Source of the DNA: CAYVQF01 sp964454015
GTDB lineage: Bacteria; Myxococcota_A; Bradymonadia; UBA4248
Direction of reading: 5' to 3'
NCBI GenBank assembly: GCA_964454015.1
Contig: CAYVQF010000029.1
Span: 3,791-67,790, forward strand
Length of the DNA stretch: 64,000 nucleotides
Shown: positions 43,543-52,227 of the stretch, in pieces
Layout of the letters: every line of letters begins with the position of its first letter
Numbering within the stretch: the stretch's first letter is position 1
Notes under the pieces: generated by a model
Database searches by the model: none
What the model saw: only the letters and a program-made list of their open reading frames with translations
Told to the model about the DNA's origin: nothing
Translations under genes and position numbers: made by a program

Positions 43543-45183
43543 TCAACCCAGGATCGCCTGCAGATCCGCTTCGGGCGTGCTGATGGGCTTGATGGCGAAG
43601 TTCTCCACCAAGACGTCCAGCACCGCGGGCGTCACGAAGGCCGGCAGGGTCGGCCCCAGGCGGATGTTCTTGATACCCAAGTGCAGCAGGGTCAACAAAA
43701 TCGCCACGGCCTTCTGCTCGTACCAGGACAGGACCATGGACAAGGGCAGCTCGTTCACGCCCGTGTCAAAGGCCTTGGCCAAGGCCACGGCGACCTGGAT
43801 GGCCGAGTAGGCGTCGTTGCACTGCCCCATGTCGAGCAAGCGCGGGATGCCGCCGATGTCGCCAAAGTCCAGCTTGTTGAAACGATACTTGCCACAGGCC
43901 AAGGTCAACAACACGCAATCCTGCGGCACGGCCTGGGCAAAATCCGTGTAGTAGTTGCGGCCCGGCTTGGCGCCGTCGCAGCCGCCCACCAGGAAGAAGT
44001 GGCGGATGGCACCCCCCTTGACCGCCTCGATGACCTTGTCCGCCACGCTCATCACCGCGTTGTGGCCAAAGCCAACGGTGATCCAATGGGCCGGTGCATC
44101 TTCCGTGAACCCCTCAGCCTGCAACGCCGCCTCGATTACCGGGCCAAATTGGTGATCCGTGACGTGCTCCACCCCGGGCCAAGCCACCAGCCCCGTGGTG
44201 AAAATGCGCGCCTGGTAAGCCTCACGTGGCTCCTGGATGCAGTTGGTGGTCATCAAAATGGACCCGGGGAAGGCCTCGAACTCTTTGCGCTGATCCTGCC
44301 AGGCGCCGCCATAGTTCCCCACCAAGTGCGGGTACTTCTTCAGCCCAGGATAGGCCAGGGCCGGCAACATCTCGCCGTGGGTGTAAATGTTCACGCCCTT
44401 GCCTGCGGTCTGCTCCAGCAGCTTCTCCAGGTCCAAGAGATCGTGGCCCGAGACCAAGATCGCTTTGCCCTTGACCGGCGTCACCCGCACCTGGGTCGGC
44501 TCGGGGTGCCCATAGGTGCCCGTGTTGGCGCCGTCGAGGAGGGCCATCACCTCCAGGTTCAAGGCACCCACGGCCAAAGCCTGGGCCACCAAGTCACCCA
44601 GAGGTTGCGGCGCCGCCAAAGCGGCCAGGTGCTGGTGGAAGCCCGCAAAGACCGCCTCGGAAGACTTGCCCAAGACCAAGGCGTGATCGGCGTAAGCCGC
44701 GGCCCCCTTGAGGCCATAGGTCACCAGCTCCTCCAAGCCGACGATGTCAACGCCTTGCGCCTGCTGCCGCTTGACGATCTCCAACACCTCCGCCTCGACC
44801 AAGCGCGCCGCCGTGCCCTGCGCCGGCACCCACTGCGCCACCTCGCCGAAGCTCACCGCCGCCTGACCCGCCGCGGCACAAGCCGCCTCATAGGCCGCTT
44901 TGGCCCGATCCCGCAGGGCCAACGCCGCATCCAGCATGGCCTCGATCCGCGCCTCGTCGAAGTTCACATTGGTCACCGTGGTGAACAACGCCTCGATCAC
45001 GAAACGATCGACCTCGGCGTCGCGCACGCCCAAGGCCCGACCCGCGTGGGCATAAACGGCGATCCCCTTGGTGGCGCGCAACAACAAGTCCTGCATCCCC
45101 GACGTCTCGCCCGTCTTGCCACACACACCGCGCTTGGTGCAACCCGTGCCTTTCGCCGTCTGCTCACATTGGTAACAAAACAT
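43543..45183 (-). CDS. hcp: Hydroxylamine reductase / hybrid cluster protein, class I
   Basis: 546 aa from ATG 45181-45183 with AAGGAGG six bases upstream. The N-terminal cysteines C3, C6, C15, C21 have the C-x2-C-x8-C-x5-C spacing of the [4Fe-4S] class I enzymes of anaerobes, not the [2Fe-2S] form of enterobacteria. Hybrid-cluster ligands appear in order: HGEMLPA, TNCIQEP, GGCDGAKPGRNYYT, LACGKYRFN, MGQCNDAYSA and WYEQKA. Hcp reduces NO (and, at high concentration, hydroxylamine) in the cytoplasm. It is monocistronic here; the associated ferredoxin/cupin pair lies at 8.2-9.4 kb. Confidence 0.96.
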   Translation of the reverse strand: MFCYQCEQTAKGTGCTKRGVCGKTGETSGMQDLLLRATKGIAVYAHAGRALGVRDAEVDRFVIEALFTTVTNVNFDEARIEAMLDAALALRDRAKAAYEAACAAAGQAAVSFGEVAQWVPAQGTAARLVEAEVLEIVKRQQAQGVDIVGLEELVTYGLKGAAAYADHALVLGKSSEAVFAGFHQHLAALAAPQPLGDLVAQALAVGALNLEVMALLDGANTGTYGHPEPTQVRVTPVKGKAILVSGHDLLDLEKLLEQTAGKGVNIYTHGEMLPALAYPGLKKYPHLVGNYGGAWQDQRKEFEAFPGSILMTTNCIQEPREAYQARIFTTGLVAWPGVEHVTDHQFGPVIEAALQAEGFTEDAPAHWITVGFGHNAVMSVADKVIEAVKGGAIRHFFLVGGCDGAKPGRNYYTDFAQAVPQDCVLLTLACGKYRFNKLDFGDIGGIPRLLDMGQCNDAYSAIQVAVALAKAFDTGVNELPLSMVLSWYEQKAVAILLTLLHLGIKNIRLGPTLPAFVTPAVLDVLVENFAIKPISTPEADLQAILG

Positions 45184-45221
45184 CCCGTACCTCCTTGAAG
45201 TGGGCCCTAGCCCTGAAAAGT

Positions 45222-45256
45222 GGTATCTGGATACCTAAATGCCGGATCCCTGTCAA
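45222..45256 (-). promoter_or_regulatory. hcp promoter with overlapping palindromic operator
   Basis: On the minus strand TTGACA (45251-45256, perfect -35) is followed after 17 bases by TATCCA (45228-45233, weak -10). A perfect dyad GGTATC-CA-GATACC (minus strand, 45222-45235) lies right over the -10. This is the arrangement of a repressor operator. The binding protein is unknown; Rrf2-type repressors such as NsrR are candidates by function only. The start would be near 45221, giving a leader of about 38 bases. Confidence 0.6.
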
Positions 45257-45398
45257 GCCTTTGCCGTTGAAAAAGACATCGCCCTTGAGACAGCCACTGC
45301 GCGTCACTCCTTTTGCCTGGATCCACGTCCATTCATAGCAGCGCCGCTCCGCCATGGGAAGCGTCCCGGCCACCGTCTTCAGCCACGGCCCGGTGCGC

Positions 45399-46919
45399 TC
45401 AGCGGGTGTAGACCAGCGCGCCGTTGACCACCACGGCCAGGCATTGCGCGTCCAAAATCTCTGCGGCCGGGCACCGGGCGAGGTCGCGATCCCAGACGGC
45501 AAAATCGGCGAGGGCGCCCGGCGCCAAGCGCCCCAGATCGTCGTCCCCGGCCAAGGCCGCGGCGTCGGCCGTCATGGCCGCCAGGGCCGTCTGGCGCTCC
45601 AGACACTCCACCTCGCCGGGGAGCACGGGCCCACCGGCCCGCCCCTGGCGGGTGCAGGCGGCGAAGAGGGTGCGGCGCGGGTCGAGGGAGGCGATGGGGA
45701 AATCCGTGCCCAAGCCCATGGGGATGCCCGCGGCGCGCAAGCTCGCCCAGCGGTAGGCCCCCTCTATGCCCGGGGCGAGCACCCCTTGGGCCCAGGGCAG
45801 GTCGTCCACGGCGTGCTGCGGCTGGACGCTGACGTGGGCCACTTGGGCCAGCGCCGGGAGCAGCGCGTCTGGGATGACCTGGGCGTGCTCCACGCGCCAG
45901 CGTTGCGCCGCGCGCACCCCGAGGCGGGCGAAGTCGGCGAGGGTCTGGGCCAGAGCCTGGTCGCCGATGGCGTGCACCGCCATCTGGACGCCGGCGTGGT
46001 GCGCCAGCGCGTAGAGGGCTCGGCGCTGGGGGGGGGCGGTGGGCTCGACGCCCGTGGATCCATCAGGATAAGGCCAGGAGAGCTTGGCACCTTGGGAACC
46101 GAGGGCGCCATCGGCGAAGGCTTTGTAACCGCAGGGGCGGCAGTGATGCCACCATGGCGTGGGCTCGGGGAGGGGGCTGGGCTCGATGAGGTAGGCGCGG
46201 ACCCGGATGGGCAGAGCGGCGAGTGATTGTAGGAGGTGGGCCTCGGTGGCCATGTCGTGGACGCAGGTCACGCCCAAGGCGAGGTATTGCGCCGCCGTGT
46301 CTTGGGCGATGGCCAGGCTCTGGGTGGGGCTGGGGCGCGGCAGCAGGGCCTGGATGGGGGCCATGGCGGCGTCGAGGAGGAGGCCGCTGGGGGTGCCGTC
46401 GGGGTCGCGGAGGATGGCGCCGCCTGGGGGAGCGGGGCACTGGGCGTTGAGGCCGGCGGCGGCGAGGGCGGCGCTGTTGGCCCACAGGGCGTGGGCGTCG
46501 CCGCGGATGAGGGCCACGGGGTGGTGCGGGGTGTGGGCGTCGAGGAGGTGCTTGGTGGGCGGGAGGGGGCTGCCGTCGCTGGCGAAACCGCAGGGGCTGA
46601 GCCAACCTTGGCCGACGATCCAGGTGCCGGGTGCCTGGGCGGCGGCGGCTTGGCTGAGGCGTTCTTGGATGTGCGTCAGGGGCGCGTCGGGGGCCAGGGT
46701 GAGGGTGTGGGGGTGGGCGCCGAGCTGGGTGAGGTGGGTGTGGGCGTCGACGAAGGCGGGGAAGGCGTAGCCCTCGGGGAGGCGCTGGGCGTGGCTGCTC
46801 TTGGTGGCGAAGGTGGTGAAGCGCCACTGGCCGTGGGTGTCGGCCTGGGCGCCCCAGGTGCGCACGTCGGGGTGGCCGTAGAGGCGGGGTCCGGTCCAGC
46901 CGGGGGCGGGTGAATTCAA
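45399..46919 (-). CDS. YtcJ-type amidohydrolase
   Basis: 506 aa from TTG 46917-46919, preceded by GAGG; no ATG or GTG gives a better start without running into the upstream gene, whose stop is 11 bases away. Metal-site motifs: VDAHTHL, a central ADGALGSQGA, HAIGDQA, WRVEHAQ and GTDFPI. These are the Amidohydro_3 (YtcJ-like) signs; members hydrolyse diverse amide or formyl bonds. Start codon choice is the weakest point. The gene lies just after the repeat-protein gene in the same direction. Confidence 0.82.
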   Translation of the reverse strand: MNSPAPGWTGPRLYGHPDVRTWGAQADTHGQWRFTTFATKSSHAQRLPEGYAFPAFVDAHTHLTQLGAHPHTLTLAPDAPLTHIQERLSQAAAAQAPGTWIVGQGWLSPCGFASDGSPLPPTKHLLDAHTPHHPVALIRGDAHALWANSAALAAAGLNAQCPAPPGGAILRDPDGTPSGLLLDAAMAPIQALLPRPSPTQSLAIAQDTAAQYLALGVTCVHDMATEAHLLQSLAALPIRVRAYLIEPSPLPEPTPWWHHCRPCGYKAFADGALGSQGAKLSWPYPDGSTGVEPTAPPQRRALYALAHHAGVQMAVHAIGDQALAQTLADFARLGVRAAQRWRVEHAQVIPDALLPALAQVAHVSVQPQHAVDDLPWAQGVLAPGIEGAYRWASLRAAGIPMGLGTDFPIASLDPRRTLFAACTRQGRAGGPVLPGEVECLERQTALAAMTADAAALAGDDDLGRLAPGALADFAVWDRDLARCPAAEILDAQCLAVVVNGALVYTR

Positions 46920-46930
46920 GGTGGCCCTCG

Positions 46931-48103
46931 CTATTCTTCGAGGCCCTCGACGTTGACCGTGGGGGCGCCGTCGCGCTCTTCCATGCGGAAGACGCCCGAC
47001 TTGATCCGGGCCTCGCCTTGGACGGGGAGGGTGAAGCGGCGCGAGCCGCCGCGGCGAATGACGTCCCGCTGGGCGCTGTGCTCGCGCATGTGGCGGACGA
47101 AGCGATCCCAGAGGCTCTCCTGCGGGGCGACGGGGGTCATGGCGCGGCGGAAGTGATCCCAGGTGCTCTCGGCGGGGGTGGCGCGGCGGCGGGCCAGGCG
47201 GGCCCTGAAGCGCTGCCATGACTTCTCGCTGGGGCCGCTGCCCTCGGTGGCGGGCACCTCCATCATGGAGCGGAAGAGCTCCCAAGTGCTTTCTTGCCCT
47301 GGGCCTTGGGCGGCCATGCACCGCGAGACCCGGTTCATGGTGGCGCGGAACTCCTCCCAGGTGGCCGAGAGCGGCGCCGGTGGGAGCTCCGCCTCGGGGG
47401 GCTCGAGGTCGAGGGCCTCGAGATCGTGGGTGTTGATGGGGAGTGAGGGGTCGAGGGGGGCTGCCGGCGGCGGGGGCGGCGTGAGGTCGTCGGCGGACTC
47501 GAGATCGGCGGCGGTCAGCAGCACCACCTGGGAGACCTCGTCCTTGCGATCTGAACCTTGGAAGTACTCGATCTCTCTCTCGTCGAGTTGGATGACCACG
47601 CTGACGGCGCAGGCGTTGCGGCCAGCGGGCGTGGTGTTGAGACGGCCGAGGTGGGTCGGTGCCACGGCGACGTTGAAGATGTCGGCCACGTCGGGGTGTT
47701 CGGCGGCGGCGAGGAAGGGCCCGGCTTTGTCGCGGCTGACCAGGTGTTGGGCTTGCAAGACCCCGAGGGACTGGAGCCGGCGCAAGGTCTCGGCGCCGCG
47801 CACTTCGGCCGTGGAGGCGTCGGTCTTGATCCAGAAGACGTCGCTCTCTTCATTGCCAGCAGCGCTGGAGTCGTCGCCCGGGGGCGCCGGCGGCATGGCC
47901 ATGAGCACCGTGCGTTCGTTGTCTTCGCCGCTGTAGAGGCGCCCGATCTCTGGGTGGGCCTCGGCGCGATGCCAGCGCCCCTGGTCGAAATCCTTGACCT
48001 GGGCTTCGCGCGGGATGAGCCCCATGACGGCGAAGCGCGCCAACTGCGCTGTGCTGTCGGCTTCGAAGACGCGGGTGCGGGTCTTGATTTGATAGCGTCC
48101 CAT
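46931..48103 (-). CDS. Novel protein with GYF_2-like N-terminus and five Trp-containing repeats
   Basis: 390 aa from ATG 48101-48103. Two N-terminal units of about 55 residues (YQIKTRTRVFEADSTAQLAR ... and VFWIKTDASTAEVRGAETLR ...) resemble each other and GYF_2-type domains. An acidic Pro-rich linker follows. The C-terminal third has five copies of a motif S/T-W-x2-F-R-x2-M: TWEEFRATM, TWELFRSMM, SWQRFRARL, TWDHFRRAM and LWDRFVRHM, each about 25-30 residues apart. I know no family with these repeats. No signal peptide or membrane helix, so cytoplasmic. It is followed by the YtcJ-like gene. Confidence 0.75.
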   Translation of the reverse strand: MGRYQIKTRTRVFEADSTAQLARFAVMGLIPREAQVKDFDQGRWHRAEAHPEIGRLYSGEDNERTVLMAMPPAPPGDDSSAAGNEESDVFWIKTDASTAEVRGAETLRRLQSLGVLQAQHLVSRDKAGPFLAAAEHPDVADIFNVAVAPTHLGRLNTTPAGRNACAVSVVIQLDEREIEYFQGSDRKDEVSQVVLLTAADLESADDLTPPPPPAAPLDPSLPINTHDLEALDLEPPEAELPPAPLSATWEEFRATMNRVSRCMAAQGPGQESTWELFRSMMEVPATEGSGPSEKSWQRFRARLARRRATPAESTWDHFRRAMTPVAPQESLWDRFVRHMREHSAQRDVIRRGGSRRFTLPVQGEARIKSGVFRMEERDGAPTVNVEGLEE

Positions 48104-48288
48104 GGGGCTCGTCTCCGGGCGTGCAGGGCCGCAGCCCACCGGCGGCAGCATAGCAGAGGGCCGCGGCATTTGCTATGCTTCCATCGTTGTTTTGCGCCAC
48201 CCAAGGGCGCGCGTCCGAGCGCGCCTCGGGGGCCGCGGCGGCGGAGCCGGGGCGACGTGCGCCGGAAAGCGAGCCATGCAGGAGCGCC

Positions 48289-49323
48289 ATGAGCGGACCA
48301 GGACAGCCCATCGCAGCCGACGGCACCCTTCACTTGGGGCGCTACCATGCCCCCTTCGCCGAGGTGGACCTGGCAGCGCTGCCCTTGCGCTGCGGGCGCT
48401 GGCGCCTGCCGCGGCCCGTGGCGGCCCTGCGGGCCAAGGCCTGGCAGCACATCGCGGTGGTCACGCCGCGCTACCTCATCGGCATGGCCTGGGTGGACGC
48501 GGCCTACTTGAAGACCTCTTGGCTCTACGTCTACGACCGGGAGCGGGCCCAGGCCTTCGAGCACCACCGCCGTGGCCCGCGCTTGGACCTGCGCGTCAAC
48601 CATCGCTTGGGCGACGGCCGCAACCAGGTGCGCGCTCGGGGCTACGCCATGAGCCTGCACAATTTCTTGAGCGAAGGCGAGCACACGGTGCACCTGGCCG
48701 TGGACGGCCAAGGCGACAAAGCCAGCGTCCAGGGGACCCTGCGCTGTGACGCCGCCCACACCCTGCCCTTGGTGGTGGTGCTGCCCGCGGGCCCACAGGG
48801 GGCCATGGTCTCCTACAAGGCGCCCTTGCCGTGCAGTGGCGAGCTGTGGATTGGCGATGAGCGCCACCGCCTCGACCCGGAACAGTGCACGGCCATCTTC
48901 GACGTCCACCATGCGCGTTATCCCCACCGCACGCAGTGGCAGTGGGCGACCTGCGTCGGCCGCAGCGGCACGGGCGAACGGGTGGCCCTGAACTTGACCA
49001 CCAACGCCACCAACCCCGACGAGGCGCGCCTGAACGAGAACGCCCTGTGGCTGGGCGAGCGCTGTTTCCCTTTGGCCGCGGCGCGCTTCGTCCCCGACCC
49101 GCGAGGCGCCAGTCACGCCTGGCGTCTGGGGACGGTGGATCATCAGCTCTCTCTGTCCTTCATCCCCACGGGTGGGCGGCAGGAGAACCTCAACGCCCTC
49201 GTGTTGCGTTCGCGTTTTGCCCAGCGCCACGGTAGCTTCGCTGGGGTCTTCCACAGCCCCCAGGGCGTGGTCGAGATCCCTAACGCTTACGGTCTCCTCG
49301 AGGACCACCTCTCGCATTGGTAA
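48289..49323 (+). CDS. DUF2804 family protein
   Basis: 344 aa from ATG 48289, behind GGAG. The family pattern is visible: LGRYHAPFAEVDL at the start, VRARGYAM, a beta-rich core and, toward the end, DVHHARYPHRTQWQW, GERVALNLTTNATNPDEARLNENALWL. Function of DUF2804 is unknown. The stop TAA overlaps the ATG of the metallophosphoesterase (TAATG), so the two are translationally linked. Confidence 0.82.
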   Translation: MSGPGQPIAADGTLHLGRYHAPFAEVDLAALPLRCGRWRLPRPVAALRAKAWQHIAVVTPRYLIGMAWVDAAYLKTSWLYVYDRERAQAFEHHRRGPRLDLRVNHRLGDGRNQVRARGYAMSLHNFLSEGEHTVHLAVDGQGDKASVQGTLRCDAAHTLPLVVVLPAGPQGAMVSYKAPLPCSGELWIGDERHRLDPEQCTAIFDVHHARYPHRTQWQWATCVGRSGTGERVALNLTTNATNPDEARLNENALWLGERCFPLAAARFVPDPRGASHAWRLGTVDHQLSLSFIPTGGRQENLNALVLRSRFAQRHGSFAGVFHSPQGVVEIPNAYGLLEDHLSHW

Positions 49324-50921
49324 TGACCATCTCCGCAGCATCGCCCCCAGCCTCCCCCGTGGATCTCCCCGACGCCGCCTTGGGCCTGCCCGAAGAGGTC
49401 TTCGTCCTCTCCGACCTCCACCTCGGCGAGGGGTACGATCGCCACGGCCGCTACTCGCCCATGGAGGAGTTCTTCCACGACGATGCGTTCGCTCGCTTCC
49501 TGGCCTTCCTGCAGGCGCGCCACGCCGAGCGCCCCCAAGCCTTGCTCTTGGTCTTCAACGGCGACGTCTTCGACTTTTTGACCGTGACCAAGGTGCCGCC
49601 CGACGAGGCGAGCTTCTCCGTGAGCCGCCTGGAGCGCCGCTTTGGCCTCAAGCCGACGGCGGCGAAATCGGTGTACAAGGTCGAGCAGATCATGGCTGGG
49701 CATGTGCGCTTCTTCGACGCCTTGGCCCGCTTCATCGCCGCCGGGCACCGGGTGGCTTTCACCCGAGGCAACCACGACCTGGAGCTGTACTTTCCGGCGG
49801 TCCAGGCCCGCATCCGCGCCGAGCTGGCGGCCAAGCCCGGGGGGCCCAGCCTGGAGCGCCTCGACAGCCACCTCTCCTTCCACCAGATCTTTCTCCTCCT
49901 CCCCGGCCTGGCCTATATCGAGCACGGCAACCAGTACGAGGCCTCCAACTCCATCCGCTATCCCCTGCGTCCCCTCCTGCCGCCGCGGCGGCGCTCTGAG
50001 CCCGAGGAGATGCTCGATTACCCGCTGGGTTCTTTCTTCGTGCGCTATTTCTACAACAGCGTCCACCGCCTCCACCCCTTCACCCCCAAGCTGCTCTCGG
50101 TGGAGCAGTACCTGGACTTCTTGCGCCGCTACAACCTCTTCAGCCTCATCCGCGTCGGGCGGCGGCACTTCCCCTACTTCCTGCAAGCCCTGCGTCCCCA
50201 CGCCCCGGCGGGCAGCTCGCGCAACACCATGGCCGCCGAGGTGATGCAGGAGGACGCCCTCGAGGCCCTGCGCCACTGCACCGATCCCCCCGACCTCTAC
50301 CGCAAGGTCAACGCCCTGAAGATCGTGCCGCTGGCGGCCTCCAAAATGGCCTTCGTCAAGGAGATGACCAAGCCGCTCATCAAACGGGGCCTGTGGACGG
50401 CGGCGCTGGTGCTCCTCTCGCTCTATCTCTGGCTCCTGCTCTTCAACCTCATCCAGGCCCCCCTGCTCATCGAGAGCGTCTTCACCAAGGCGATCCTGCT
50501 CTCCCTCCTGACCCTGGCGACCTTCTTCGGCGTCACCGGTGGCATCTCTTATCTCTCCCACAAGATCCGGGCCGAGCAGTCCGATCCCACGGTGGAAAAG
50601 TGCGCCGAGCGAGCCGACGCCTTGGCCCGGATGTGCCAGGTCAAGCGCGTGGTCATGGGCCACACCCACGTGGTGGACATGCGCAGCATCCTCGACGGCG
50701 AGGGGGTTTACCTCAACGCGGGCACCTGGACCTCGACGGACAACCCCTGGGATCGGATGCACCCCGACGCGCGGCGCTTCACTTTCGTTCGCTTGACCGC
50801 CGACGCCGCGGAGATCTTGCGCTGGAACGACGACGCGGGACGGCTGGAGCGGGTGCCGCTTTTCAATCAGGCGGTGGCGCACGAGGCGCGCCCCTTTCCG
50901 CCCTTTCCGCCTGCTGCATGA
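49323..50921 (+). CDS. Metallophosphoesterase with internal membrane segment
   Basis: 532 aa from ATG 49323. Calcineurin-like motifs: DLHLGEG (residue about 30), NGDVFDF, RGNHDLEL and GHTHVVD, so a di-metal site is complete. Between GNHD and GHTH the chain carries an insertion of about 200 residues with two hydrophobic helices (WTAALVLLSLYLWLLLFNLI and AILLSLLTLATFFGVTG), which tie it to the membrane. Phosphodiesters or lipid phosphates are possible substrates; neighbours give no hint. It begins within the stop codon of the DUF2804 gene. Confidence 0.85.
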   Translation: MTISAASPPASPVDLPDAALGLPEEVFVLSDLHLGEGYDRHGRYSPMEEFFHDDAFARFLAFLQARHAERPQALLLVFNGDVFDFLTVTKVPPDEASFSVSRLERRFGLKPTAAKSVYKVEQIMAGHVRFFDALARFIAAGHRVAFTRGNHDLELYFPAVQARIRAELAAKPGGPSLERLDSHLSFHQIFLLLPGLAYIEHGNQYEASNSIRYPLRPLLPPRRRSEPEEMLDYPLGSFFVRYFYNSVHRLHPFTPKLLSVEQYLDFLRRYNLFSLIRVGRRHFPYFLQALRPHAPAGSSRNTMAAEVMQEDALEALRHCTDPPDLYRKVNALKIVPLAASKMAFVKEMTKPLIKRGLWTAALVLLSLYLWLLLFNLIQAPLLIESVFTKAILLSLLTLATFFGVTGGISYLSHKIRAEQSDPTVEKCAERADALARMCQVKRVVMGHTHVVDMRSILDGEGVYLNAGTWTSTDNPWDRMHPDARRFTFVRLTADAAEILRWNDDAGRLERVPLFNQAVAHEARPFPPFPPAA

Positions 50922-51216
50922 GGGGGCCGATCTGGCGCCACGCCCACAGCAGGGGCGACACGCAGGTCGCCCCGTACACGCCACCCCGGCCATCCAAGGC
51001 GGGCCCCCAAACGTGTACAACAGCCCAATCGATGGGTAGCGGCCGACCTAGGTGTCGGCCGATCTGACGTGGGCCTGCCTCTTCCAGGCCCGCGTCCATC
51101 GCAGGCCGGCGTCCCCCAATTTGCGCAAGTTGTTTATTGTTTGCAGGCGCTTGAGATCCCACCCTCCAGCTCCTCGCGGGGATGGGAGATCGTGGCGGGC
51201 GGACCTCACCCCCCAG

Positions 51217-51242
51217 CCCCCTCTCCATGAATGGAGAGGGGG
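51217..51242. repeat. Extragenic palindrome, inverted copy
   Basis: CCCCCTCTCCAT-GA-ATGGAGAGGGGG, a perfect 12-base stem. The loop and flanks show it is in opposite orientation to the copies at 51331 and 51443. Confidence 0.85.
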
Positions 51243-51319
51243 AGCCAATGTTGCGCTTGATTAGGGGAAGGCTGTGAGATGCGCGGGGCTGAGAGATGCT
51301 AAACGAGAAAGAAAAGCTA

Positions 51320-51656
51320 GCGAGAAGATGCCCCCCCCTCTCCATTCATGGAGAGGGGGGAAGGGGGGGTGAGGTCTCAAGTGCCTGCGTCACACGCGCC
51401 ACCACGCGCCGTAACCTGGATGGACGGGTCAGCGAGAAGATGCCCCCCCCTCTCCATTCATGGAGAGGGGGGAAGGGGGGGTGAGNNNNNNNNNNNNNNN
51501 NNNNNNNNNNNNNNNNNNNNNNNNNNNNNNNNNNNNNNNNNNNNNNNNNNNNNNNNNNNNNNNNNNNNNNNNNNNNNNNNNNNNNACGCGCCACCACGCG
51601 CCGTAACCTGGATGGACGGGTCAGCGAGAAGATGCCCCCCTTCATGGAGAGGGGGG
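51320..51656. repeat. 112-base tandem repeat with palindromes, interrupted by gap
   Basis: The unit contains AGCGAGAAGATG, a 30-base palindrome (51331-51360 and 51443-51472, 13-base arms) and a tail with ACGCGCCACCACGCGCC and ACCTGGATGGACGGGTC. Copies begin at about 51320 and 51432, and a third, with part of its left arm lost, ends the array at about 51656. A 100-N gap (51486-51585) hides an unknown number of copies. Confidence 0.85.
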
Positions 51657-51668
51657 AAGGCCTACCCT

Positions 51669-52067
51669 TCAATTGTCCGTCAGAGGCTCAAAGAGGAGCG
51701 CGATGACGTAGTCCGCCTCCTCGCGGCAGGCGCTGGTCTGCTCGCGGAAGCGGCCCAGGGGCGCCTCCATCCGCCGCTCCAGCAGGCGCAGCTCGGGGTC
51801 GCTCAGGCGTTGGCCCATCTGGCGGATCTGTTGCTCGTGGGTGCGGACGTAGGACTCGAGGGCGGGGAGGATGTGTTCGCAGTCGCCGTGGCCTTGTTCG
51901 GCGAGGGCGGCCAGATCTTCCACGTAGTGGGCGTAGGCGTCGACGTTGCTTTGGCAGGCCGCCAAGAGCAGCGCACATTGTACGAGGGTGGATCCCCAGA
52001 GCAGACGAAGCAACACGACACCTCCCGCGGTGATGCGTCCCCGCTGGGACGGGCGAACGCAAGGCAT
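51669..52067 (-). CDS. Small helical lipoprotein, paralogue of the 3805-4242 product
   Basis: 132 aa from ATG 52065-52067. The leader ends in LLAAC, a lipobox. The mature part is helical with DCEHILPALESYV, LSDPELRLLERRMEAPL and TSACREEADYVI. Cys spacing, the LERxxE block and the Asp/Glu-Leu turn before it are shared with the secreted protein at 3805-4242. Function unknown. Confidence 0.75.
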   Translation of the reverse strand: MPCVRPSQRGRITAGGVVLLRLLWGSTLVQCALLLAACQSNVDAYAHYVEDLAALAEQGHGDCEHILPALESYVRTHEQQIRQMGQRLSDPELRLLERRMEAPLGRFREQTSACREEADYVIALLFEPLTDN

Positions 52068-52227
52068 TGTAAACAAGCGTTGGTGGTGCCCACAAGATTC
52101 CCTGCGTGGACGACGTTGGGTGGGGCTGGGGGCAGTGGGGCCGCAGGGTTGACGATGCTGGGCCACTGGTGGCTAATACCAGGGCGCTGTGGGCGCGGCG
52201 CCACCGCAAGCCGTCACGAGGAGTAGC

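Larger units (their letters stand above)
50922..51668. other. Long intergenic region with palindromic repeats and a scaffold gap
   Basis: 747 bases between the metallophosphoesterase gene and the small lipoprotein gene. The first part (50922-51190) contains no convincing gene. The second part carries at least four copies of a GC-rich palindrome and a 112-base tandem unit, and is broken by 100 N at 51486-51585. Open frames that cross the repeats are artefacts. Confidence 0.85.

Noticed and set aside
45184..45502. Small minus-strand gene upstream of hcp
   Set aside because: The open frame runs through the hcp promoter and into the next gene's end; no domain or ribosome site supports it.
51217..51656. 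CRISPR array
   Set aside because: The repeated units are identical across their whole 112 bases, with no unique spacers, and no cas genes are nearby.
51348..52226. Plus-strand open frame through the palindromic repeats
   Set aside because: It crosses the gap, repeats the same low-complexity phrase and has no ribosome site or homology.
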